Of a stretch of DNA of 48,715 nucleotides, positions 19,082 to 27,673 are shown in pieces. The stretch covers positions 1 to 48,715 of the forward strand of contig JAKIUE010000004.1 of the NCBI GenBank assembly GCA_021647715.1, written 5' to 3'. The notes under the pieces were generated by a model. That model saw only the letters and a list, made by a program, of their open reading frames with translations. It did not search any database and was not told where the DNA came from. How positions within the stretch are numbered: position 1 is the first letter of the stretch; the number at the start of each line of letters is the position of its first letter. The DNA comes from Sulfurovum sp. (GTDB lineage: Bacteria; Campylobacterota; Campylobacteria; Campylobacterales; Sulfurovaceae). The translations under genes and the position numbers were made by a program.

Positions 19082-21064
19082 ATGGTAATAAAAAATAAAA
19101 AAATAAATAAACTCATTAAAGACCCTGATCTATTTTTCAAAGATTTTTTTATAAAAAGACCACAAATAAAAGACTTTCTTGAAGAAAAAACGAGTCATAT
19201 CAAGTCTCATAAATATCATTATGCTATGTATTTAAAATATAAGAGATTTAATTTTCAAACTAAAGCTGAAATGGCATTAATGAAAGCAATTTCTTTGAAC
19301 CCTCTTTCTGAATATTATTTTCTCTTAGGAAATAGATTTATACAGAAAAAACAGTGGTGGCAAGCAGTAGAGTCATATAAGAAAGCTATAAAGCTGTCTG
19401 ATACAGATAATCCAAAATGGTATAAAGAGTACGCCCTTGCACTCATGCAAATGAATAACTATGTAGAAGCATCTAAAGCATGGGAGACAGCACTAGAAAA
19501 GAGTAAAGATGCTAATGATTGGTTTATGTATGGTTGGAGCTTAGAAAAAGAGGGGCAAGAAGATGAATCAAACGAAGCCTACAGTAAAGCCATAGAATAT
19601 GATAAAGATAAAAATGCAAAACTGTTGGGTATGGGTATTTTTTATGAGAAAAAAGGTTATTGGATTGAGGCTAGTCAAGCCTATGCTAAAACAGTACAAC
19701 TTAATCCACTAGATGCCATAGTTCGATATAGATATGCTCTGTCTCTAGATAGATGTTATAAGTGGGCAGAAGCAGAAGAGGAGTACATGACTGCTATCAG
19801 TTTACAACCAGAGACGATTGACTGGTATTATAGGTTAGGGTTTGTAAGAGAGAGACAAGAGAAGTATGAGGAAGCAGCACAAGCTTATATGCATGCAGCA
19901 CACAACAGAAAAACACATACGCCATACTGGTATTATAGGCTAGGTACTGTACTTGAAAAAGCTGGCTACTATAAAGAATCAAATGAAGCCTTTTTGATGA
20001 TGGAGAAGATTGAGCTTCCTCAGGAAGAAAATGACGATATCCCCTTTAAAGATAGAGATGTATTTTTCCATAAAAAAGCCAATACCTTAGTAAAGTCAAA
20101 ACAGTGGTGGCAAGCAGTAGAGGCATACAAAGAAGCTATAAAGCTGTCTGATACAGATAATCCAAAATGGTATAAAGAGTACGCCCTTGCACTCATGCAA
20201 ATGAATAACTATGTAGAAGCATCTAAAGCATGGGAGACAGCACTAGAAAAGAGTAAAGATGCTAATGATTGGTTTATGTATGGTTGGAGCTTAGAAAAAG
20301 AGGGGCAAGAAGATGAATCAAACGAAGCCTACAGTAAAGCCATAGAATATGATAAAGATAAAAATGCAAAACTGTTGGGTATAGGTATTTTTTATGAGAA
20401 AAAAGGTTATTGGATTGAGGCTAGTCAAGCCTATGCTAAAACAGTACAACTTAATCCACTAGATGCCATAGTTCGATATAGATATGCTCTGTCTCTAGAC
20501 AGATGTTATAAGCGGGCAGAAGCAGAAGAGGAGTACATGACTGCTATCAGTTTACAACCAGAGACGATTGACTGGTATTATAGGTTAGGGTTTGTAAGAG
20601 AGAGACAAGAGAAGTATGAGGAAGCAGCACAAGCTTATATGCATGCAGCACACAACAGAAAAACACATACGCCATACTGGTATTATAGGCTAGGTGCTGT
20701 ACTTAAAAAAGCTGGCTACTATAAAGAATCAAATGAAGCCTTTTTGATGATGGAGAAGATTGAGCTTCCTCAGGAAGAAAATGACGAGACAGAGACCTTT
20801 TCAGAGGAACCAGTAGAGGAAACTGTTAAAGAATACTATAGTTATAGAAACTATATAGAAAAACATGGCTATTTAACGTTAGCTAACTATTTTTTAGATG
20901 AGAACACAACAAAAAAAGATATTTTTGAAATGATTTTCAAAGATAAAGTTGAGATTGATGAGCAAAGCACTAAAGAGTTTTTAGAGTTCTTATTGGATAA
21001 TACTACTACAAAACTGGATATTTGGAAAAGATTAACAGAAGTAACAAAGGAAGAAAATGAGTAG
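19082..21064 (+). CDS. Tetratricopeptide-repeat protein with internal 250-aa duplication (660 aa)
   Basis: Multiple TPR-like units ('WYKEYALALMQMNNYVEASKAWETALEKSK'); two near-identical 250-aa-spaced segments. Confidence 0.85.
   Translation: MVIKNKKINKLIKDPDLFFKDFFIKRPQIKDFLEEKTSHIKSHKYHYAMYLKYKRFNFQTKAEMALMKAISLNPLSEYYFLLGNRFIQKKQWWQAVESYKKAIKLSDTDNPKWYKEYALALMQMNNYVEASKAWETALEKSKDANDWFMYGWSLEKEGQEDESNEAYSKAIEYDKDKNAKLLGMGIFYEKKGYWIEASQAYAKTVQLNPLDAIVRYRYALSLDRCYKWAEAEEEYMTAISLQPETIDWYYRLGFVRERQEKYEEAAQAYMHAAHNRKTHTPYWYYRLGTVLEKAGYYKESNEAFLMMEKIELPQEENDDIPFKDRDVFFHKKANTLVKSKQWWQAVEAYKEAIKLSDTDNPKWYKEYALALMQMNNYVEASKAWETALEKSKDANDWFMYGWSLEKEGQEDESNEAYSKAIEYDKDKNAKLLGIGIFYEKKGYWIEASQAYAKTVQLNPLDAIVRYRYALSLDRCYKRAEAEEEYMTAISLQPETIDWYYRLGFVRERQEKYEEAAQAYMHAAHNRKTHTPYWYYRLGAVLKKAGYYKESNEAFLMMEKIELPQEENDETETFSEEPVEETVKEYYSYRNYIEKHGYLTLANYFLDENTTKKDIFEMIFKDKVEIDEQSTKEFLEFLLDNTTTKLDIWKRLTEVTKEENE
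19351..20037 (+). repeat. Intragenic direct repeat, copy 1 (687 bp)
   Basis: Aligned by eye to 20101-20787 at constant offset 750; about 9 mismatches. Confidence 0.93.
20101..20787 (+). repeat. Intragenic direct repeat, copy 2 (687 bp)
   Basis: See copy 1 at 19351-20037. Confidence 0.93.
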
Positions 21065-23744
21065 TAACACACAAATAGTTCAAAAATCGAAAATAGAGAT
21101 ATTAAGAGAAGCTTTAGAAAATGACTATACAAATCTTGATATTTGGTATGATCTTGTCAAAGAATATGAAGAAAAAGAAGAGTATGAAAATGCTATTTTG
21201 TGTTATGAAGCCATCATAGATAGAAAAGAAGATTTTGATGGAAGTTTGTATTTTAAGTTAGGACATACTTTTGCCCTACAAGAAAAGCATGAGGAGGCTT
21301 CTCTTGCTTTTAAGGAACAACGAATTATGCAAGATGCTCATGGTGTAATAGAAGCCCCTTATCGTAAAGATAAAAGATTACATAATATTATTAATTACAC
21401 AGAGTATTATGAACGATGTACCCTAGAAGAAAATACTATTGTATACGAAAGCTATCATGGTAGTTCAATGAGTTGTAGTCCTTATGCTATATTTAAGTCA
21501 TTGTTAGTAGATGATAGATTTGATGAATATAAGCATATTTGGGTTATTAATGATATAGATAAAGCTTCACCCAAATATAAAGAATATAAAAATATTATCT
21601 TTGTTAAAAAAAGCACAACTTTATATATGAGATATTTAGCAACAGCAAAATATCTGATTAATAACACCACTTTTCCTGATTGGTATATACGTAAAGAGGG
21701 TCAAGTTTATCTTAATACTTGGCATGGTACACCACTTAAAACATTGGGAAGAGATGTAAAAGAAGATTTTTTTGCACATAAAAATCAAACAAAAAACTTT
21801 TTACAAGCATCACATATAATCTCCCCCAATCAACACACTACAAAAATACTGGAAAATAGTTATGATATCAAAGATATTTATACTGGTATATTGGCAACCA
21901 CAGGTTACCCTAGACAAGATTTAATGTTAAATATTACTGATAATGAAAAAAGTAATATATACAAATCTCTTGATATTAATGAGAGCAATACAATAGTTCT
22001 ATATGCTCCAACATGGAGAGGTACGGTAAATGGAGCTGAGTTTAATACAGAGCAACTATCAAATGATATTGAATATTTATCTACATTAAATAATGTAACA
22101 ATATTATTTCGTGGGCATTACATGGTAGAAAAATTATTATCAGAGGCACAAGTAAATGTTACTGTCGTTCCAAATAAATTAGATACCAATAGTGTTTTAT
22201 CTATTGTTGATATCTTAATTACGGATTACTCTAGTATTTGTTTTGATTTTATGGTAATGCAAAAGCCTATAGTTTATTATGTATATGATAGAGAAATATA
22301 TGAAAAAGAAAGAGGACTATACTTTAAGCTTGAAGATATTGGTGATTATATTTGCTATGATATAAGTAAAGTAAAAGAATTTTTAGAAGATATTATAAAA
22401 GATAAAAAGATTACAAAACTACAAAGAAAAGTGAAAAAAAATTTTTGTAAATATGACGATGGTAATGCTACACAACGTATCATAGACATGATATTTTTAA
22501 ATAAAACAAATGACATTCATATTGAAAAAAAGTTAAAGAAAGAATCGATTTTAATTTATGGTGGTCCTCTTATGGCTAATGGAATTACTACATCTTTCAT
22601 TAATCTAGCAAATTACATAGATAAAACAAAATATAGCGTCACAATTACGTTTGACCCTAACGCCATATTGCTAGAAGATATAAGAATGAATCAATTTAAT
22701 AAATTTGATAACGATATTAAAGTTGTTCCAAGATTTGGAAGTATGCTTATGACGTTAGAGGAAAGAAATGTCTTAGCTAGATTTAATTCCAGTAAAGGTC
22801 TTCCTGGTGAAGAAATGTGGAGCTTGTATGAATATGCACACAAACGAGAATTCAAACGTGTATTTGGACATGGAAAGTTTGATTATATTGTGAATTTTGA
22901 AGGGTATACGGTATTTTGGAGTGTACTGATGGGCATGAAACTCGATGGTGTAAAAAGTAATGCCATTTATCAACATAATGATTTATATAGTGAACACACC
23001 ATGAAATATCCGTACCTTGCACAAACATTTGATTTGTATAGATTTTATGATAATGTTGTTTCTGTTTCAGAAAAAACAAAAGAACATAATAAAGATAATT
23101 TATCGATGCGTTTTAATATCCCTAAAGAAAAATTTATTTATTGTGATAACGTTCAAGACCCAAATAATATTTTGGAAAAGTCAAAAGAAACTATTGATAT
23201 AGAGTCACATAGAAAAATATTTAAAAATAAAAAAGTATTTATCAATATAGGTAGGCTTTCTCCAGAGAAAGGACATATTAAAATGATTCATGCATTTGCT
23301 AAGGTACATGAACAATATCCTGAGACTTGTTTGATTAACTTAGGGCATGGTGTATTAGAGAGTGAGATAAAATCACTTATAAAAAAATTAAAATTAGAAA
23401 AAAATGTCTTTTATCTTGGGCAAGTCTCAAACCCATATAAGTACTTAAAGGCTTCAGATTGCTTTGTACTTCCTTCTGATCATGAAGGTCAACCTATGAC
23501 CCTACTCGAGGCACTAATCTTAGAAAAGCCTGTGATTGCTACCGATATTGTGGGAAACAGAAGTGTTTTAGAAGGAAGACCTGGACACTTAGTTGAAAAT
23601 AGTGAAGAGGGCATTATAGATGGAATGATTCATTTTCTTAAAGGTGATTATAAAGATGATAAGGTGTTTGATTATAAAAAATATAATCAAGATGCATTGG
23701 ATATGTTTTATCAAAAAGTTTTAGACATTAAAAGTGAAATCTAA
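21057..23744 (+). CDS. TPR / CDP-glycerol glycerophosphotransferase (TagF-like) / GT4 glycosyltransferase fusion (895 aa), putative capsule polymerase
   Basis: N-terminal TPR-like region; 'YLNTWHGTPLKTLGRD…YAPTWRG…FRGHYMVE…ILITDYSSICFDFM' TagF-like signature; C-terminal 'INIGRLSPEKGHIKMIHAF…DCFVLPSDHEGQPMTLLEALILEKPVIATDIVGNRSVLE' GT4 signature. Confidence 0.9.
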   Translation: MSSNTQIVQKSKIEILREALENDYTNLDIWYDLVKEYEEKEEYENAILCYEAIIDRKEDFDGSLYFKLGHTFALQEKHEEASLAFKEQRIMQDAHGVIEAPYRKDKRLHNIINYTEYYERCTLEENTIVYESYHGSSMSCSPYAIFKSLLVDDRFDEYKHIWVINDIDKASPKYKEYKNIIFVKKSTTLYMRYLATAKYLINNTTFPDWYIRKEGQVYLNTWHGTPLKTLGRDVKEDFFAHKNQTKNFLQASHIISPNQHTTKILENSYDIKDIYTGILATTGYPRQDLMLNITDNEKSNIYKSLDINESNTIVLYAPTWRGTVNGAEFNTEQLSNDIEYLSTLNNVTILFRGHYMVEKLLSEAQVNVTVVPNKLDTNSVLSIVDILITDYSSICFDFMVMQKPIVYYVYDREIYEKERGLYFKLEDIGDYICYDISKVKEFLEDIIKDKKITKLQRKVKKNFCKYDDGNATQRIIDMIFLNKTNDIHIEKKLKKESILIYGGPLMANGITTSFINLANYIDKTKYSVTITFDPNAILLEDIRMNQFNKFDNDIKVVPRFGSMLMTLEERNVLARFNSSKGLPGEEMWSLYEYAHKREFKRVFGHGKFDYIVNFEGYTVFWSVLMGMKLDGVKSNAIYQHNDLYSEHTMKYPYLAQTFDLYRFYDNVVSVSEKTKEHNKDNLSMRFNIPKEKFIYCDNVQDPNNILEKSKETIDIESHRKIFKNKKVFINIGRLSPEKGHIKMIHAFAKVHEQYPETCLINLGHGVLESEIKSLIKKLKLEKNVFYLGQVSNPYKYLKASDCFVLPSDHEGQPMTLLEALILEKPVIATDIVGNRSVLEGRPGHLVENSEEGIIDGMIHFLKGDYKDDKVFDYKKYNQDALDMFYQKVLDIKSEI

Positions 23745-26581
23745 TGAAGTATTATGATGAATATACTTCACTAGGAGGAAACTGTGAGATAGGATTTCAA
23801 TTTAGACGATATGGGAAAGAACCTAGTAGTTTATTTTCTTGGTTGGTTTCTGATATTGATAAAATAATTCATGTGTTATCTAATGATTTTGAAGATTTTT
23901 TTGAATTTGAAGATTTGATTCCATATGCACATGATATGGTAAAATCAAAAAAAAGTGGTTTTGCATTTCATACAGCTATGAAGTCTGCGTTGAATAAAGA
24001 TAAAAAATATACTTTTATACATTCAATACACGAGAGAAAAGAATTTTTTAAAAGACAAAAATCTAAATATTTATATTTGATAGATAAGTGGAATAATTTA
24101 GCTCATTCGAATAAAAAAGTTGTTTATTATATTAAAGATATGTACAAATATACTAATGTTCAATTACAAAGCTTGGAGAAAATATTTTTAAAAAAATATC
24201 CTAATCATAAATTTAAAATTGTGGTTATACGTGAAGGTAAAATTAGACCTAGAATGAATTTAACAGACAATATAGATATTTGTTATATTAACTTTTTCTC
24301 AGATAAATCATATCCTGCAGTTGCGATTATAGACTTAAATGCTTGGTCTGAAATATTTGATTTGTATCCATTGAGAGAAAAGAAACCCGAAAGTATTGAA
24401 TGGATAAAATCAGAGTGTAAGTTTAAAAGAGATACTAGATATAGTCTTTCAATGAACTATAATCTGGCACAGTTTTATGAAAAACTAGGATTTTTGTCGA
24501 ATAGTAGGTATTTTTTAGAACGTGCCAAAGAGATGTCTTCTGAAAAATTTATAGATAAAGAGTATTTACGAATAGTAAAGAAGATTCAAGTTAAAGAAGA
24601 AACAACTTCTATAAAGAAATCAGAACTATTAAGAAACTTTTATGCATTAAGTACGAAAAAAGCAATGGACTCTTATATCTATACCCAGAATCTCTTAGCG
24701 TGGAAGTATGATAATAAACCTATTGAGGTTGATATATATGATGAAATACGTTACATTAGGTTAAGTTTACAAGAAGAAGTTTGTTTGCATTTAAATGAAA
24801 TTGAAGTTATTAATCTAAAAGGAGAAAATGTAGCTCTAGGTAAATCCATTATGATGTCATCTACATATAAAGAAGATAAACCAAGTAATAATAAAAACTT
24901 TACCAATGGAATCATTGATGGATCACCATCATTTCATACACAAACAGAGAAAAATCCTTGGGTTGTATTGGATTTAGAGGATTATGCACAGATAGAAACT
25001 ATTAAAATCTATAATAGAGATGAATTTACTCAAAGAGCTTTATCTTTAAATGTTGAAGTATCAAGAAATTTGAAAGAATGGAAAACTGTTTTTGATAATT
25101 TTTGGTTTTTAAAAAAACTAGATTTAAATTTATTGAATGAAGAACAAAGAATTGCTATACAAACTATATTTAAATTTGATAATCATCCAATAGAGATACC
25201 TGATGTAGAAGCAATGCTAATGGAAATATTTAAGAAACTTGAGAATAACAAAATACTTTCTGAAGCAAAGTTAGTTAAGTATGCACTTTTATTTAAATTT
25301 AAGTCTTTTCATAGGATCAAACAGGTTTTTAATGAATCTATAGATAGAAATAAAGAAAATATAATTTTGCAAGATGCCGTATATTTATGTTATGGAGACT
25401 CTTTTACTTTTACTTTGGAGTCTGGATTAGAGAAAATGGATAATTTAAAATACCTAGGAGTAAAAAATATTTATAATGAAGAAATTCTATATGATTTAAT
25501 GAAAATATTAAAGAGTATAAAATATTTGAATTTTACAGATGAAGAGTATATTAAATTTTTCATTTTTAGCAAATTTAAAGCATTAGCTCGAATACATGGT
25601 GACTTGAAAAAATCTAAAAATAAAGAAGAAACTTTAAAACTTATTGGAAAGGCTATTGAAAAGACATATGGAAAAGGTTATATTTTAACACAGCATGGCA
25701 TTGTAAAAAATATTGAGAGTAAGTATAATCTAGAAGCCAGAGTAAATATAGTTAATGATATGAATCAAATTTTCAGCATATTAAAAAATAAATTAAATAT
25801 TGATGCATATATTGTTTCCGGAACATTACTTGGAGCAAAGCGTGCGGGAGAGTTTATCTCACACGATGATGATTTTGATTCTGCATATCTTAGTAATGAA
25901 ACAACCTATCCAAATATATGGTTAGAATCATTACAAATTATTGAAGTTTTACCAGTGAGGATTGAGCCAATAATTGGGGGCTTGGTACATTTAATTGTAG
26001 ATTTTAATCAAAAATTTAAACTAGACTTATTTACTGGATGGTTAGAGGGAGAAGACTACTATAGATATCCACTTCCTCCAAAGATTCTGAAAAAAGAAGA
26101 TGTCGTACCTTTAAAAAAACTTAAATTATATGGAGTAGATATTTCGACTCCTGCATCTCCAGAAAAATCATTAATAAATAATTATGGTGTTAATTGGGAA
26201 GTGCCTGACCCCTCTTGGCGTTTTGATTGGAAGGCTGCTAAAATTCAATATGGGGATAGCTTGATATGTCTAAAAGATGAAGATCCACTTAAAAATTGGG
26301 TTAAAAAAAATATACCAATTTTAAAGAAAACAGCCATATCAGAAAGAAAATCTATTATTATTAATTCAAATCAAAAGTCAGAAGTTATCATGCAGTTATC
26401 AGAATGCAAAAGTGAAAAAAATGCAAATATCTTGTTGATAATGGAATCTTATTTTTTAGTGAAAGACAAAAAACATGATATATTTGTTGAATTTGTAAAA
26501 GAAAATCCAAGATACACATTTCGTTATTTAGGTAGAATTAAATCAAGAGATGCAGTAATTGAATTTAAGGGAATAGTATGA
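23744..26581 (+). CDS. Multidomain protein: DUF1796 (putative papain-like) N-terminus, discoidin/F5-8C-like middle, LicD-like phosphotransferase C-terminus (945 aa)
   Basis: 'YTSLGGNCEIGFQFRRYGKEPSSLFSWLVSD' (DUF1796-like); 'NPWVVLDLEDYAQIETIKIYNRDEFTQRALSLNVEVSRNLKEW' (discoidin-like); 'YIVSGTLLGAKRAGEFISHDDDFDSAYLS' (LicD-like). Confidence 0.7.
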   Translation: MKYYDEYTSLGGNCEIGFQFRRYGKEPSSLFSWLVSDIDKIIHVLSNDFEDFFEFEDLIPYAHDMVKSKKSGFAFHTAMKSALNKDKKYTFIHSIHERKEFFKRQKSKYLYLIDKWNNLAHSNKKVVYYIKDMYKYTNVQLQSLEKIFLKKYPNHKFKIVVIREGKIRPRMNLTDNIDICYINFFSDKSYPAVAIIDLNAWSEIFDLYPLREKKPESIEWIKSECKFKRDTRYSLSMNYNLAQFYEKLGFLSNSRYFLERAKEMSSEKFIDKEYLRIVKKIQVKEETTSIKKSELLRNFYALSTKKAMDSYIYTQNLLAWKYDNKPIEVDIYDEIRYIRLSLQEEVCLHLNEIEVINLKGENVALGKSIMMSSTYKEDKPSNNKNFTNGIIDGSPSFHTQTEKNPWVVLDLEDYAQIETIKIYNRDEFTQRALSLNVEVSRNLKEWKTVFDNFWFLKKLDLNLLNEEQRIAIQTIFKFDNHPIEIPDVEAMLMEIFKKLENNKILSEAKLVKYALLFKFKSFHRIKQVFNESIDRNKENIILQDAVYLCYGDSFTFTLESGLEKMDNLKYLGVKNIYNEEILYDLMKILKSIKYLNFTDEEYIKFFIFSKFKALARIHGDLKKSKNKEETLKLIGKAIEKTYGKGYILTQHGIVKNIESKYNLEARVNIVNDMNQIFSILKNKLNIDAYIVSGTLLGAKRAGEFISHDDDFDSAYLSNETTYPNIWLESLQIIEVLPVRIEPIIGGLVHLIVDFNQKFKLDLFTGWLEGEDYYRYPLPPKILKKEDVVPLKKLKLYGVDISTPASPEKSLINNYGVNWEVPDPSWRFDWKAAKIQYGDSLICLKDEDPLKNWVKKNIPILKKTAISERKSIIINSNQKSEVIMQLSECKSEKNANILLIMESYFLVKDKKHDIFVEFVKENPRYTFRYLGRIKSRDAVIEFKGIV

Positions 26582-27588
26582 AAAAATATATACAATTGTT
26601 TTTTTTCATATCAGCATCACTCTATAGTCAAAATGTAGGTCATCGATTAGGTGGTGATATATATACACCTGAAAATACATTATATGCTTATGAGAAGCTT
26701 TGGTTTAATTTTAAGAATGATGCAAATCTAACTCATATAGAATGCGATATTCAAGAAAGTTTAGATGGTAAACTTATCATTTTTCATGATGCTAAAATTG
26801 CTCGTATTGTACCAAAAATAAATATGAATTTAAAAATACTAAAAAAAACATTGGGAAATAAAAAGTTTGATAATATTAACATTAGAGATTTGAAATGGTC
26901 TGCTATAAAAAAGCTTCAGTTATCACACAATGCAAAAATACCTACGTTGAAACAAATGTTAGATGCTTCAGTAAAATGGAAGGTTACAACCCCTATTCAT
27001 CTAGAGATAAAATCTTTACAAAGCGATGAAGCGAGAATGAAACTTATCAAATTAATCGTAAGCTACCAAAAAAAATTAGATATCTTTGTAGTAATATTTA
27101 GTAGTAATTTCTATAAATCTTTTCCTTTTACAAAAAAATGGATAAGATTATTTCGGAAAAATAATATAGTTGTACGTCCTCTAGGGAAATATGATTTTTC
27201 AAAAATACCATTTTCTATTGTTAAAAAAACTTTTTATAAAGTCATACTGAAAGAAACCCCATTTTATATTAATACTGAAAAAAAACGTAAAATTGATTTT
27301 CCTGTAGAACTCTCTCAATATAAAAATATTAATAAAATATTTATTGGTATTTTTAATGGTGCTGATGATAGTGGAGATAAAGGGTTGCATTGGAAATTAA
27401 AAATTAAAAATAGTGACAAAGTGCTAGATTTTAATTTTTCAAAATCACTTCACTGGGATTGGTTTGAGGTAGATGTATTACATTATAAAACTTTAATATT
27501 GAGTGTAGAGGATTATGATACTACATTAAAAGGTAAAAGGCGTGGGAACTATGGCATGATAAAAGTTATCGGCGAATTAAAGCCCTAA
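26578..27588 (+). CDS. Secreted glycerophosphodiester phosphodiesterase (GDPD)-like protein
   Basis: Signal peptide; 'VGHRLGGDIYTPENTLYAYEK…HIECDIQESLDGKLIIFHDAKIARI' GDPD motif; overlaps preceding ORF. Confidence 0.8.
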   Translation: MKKYIQLFFFISASLYSQNVGHRLGGDIYTPENTLYAYEKLWFNFKNDANLTHIECDIQESLDGKLIIFHDAKIARIVPKINMNLKILKKTLGNKKFDNINIRDLKWSAIKKLQLSHNAKIPTLKQMLDASVKWKVTTPIHLEIKSLQSDEARMKLIKLIVSYQKKLDIFVVIFSSNFYKSFPFTKKWIRLFRKNNIVVRPLGKYDFSKIPFSIVKKTFYKVILKETPFYINTEKKRKIDFPVELSQYKNINKIFIGIFNGADDSGDKGLHWKLKIKNSDKVLDFNFSKSLHWDWFEVDVLHYKTLILSVEDYDTTLKGKRRGNYGMIKVIGELKP

Positions 27589-27673
27589 GTAATGAAAAAG
27601 ATACAATGAGTAAAGATACTATAATAACTTACTGAAAATTAGTATTAAGCTTGATACTTAAAAAAGGAAAAAA

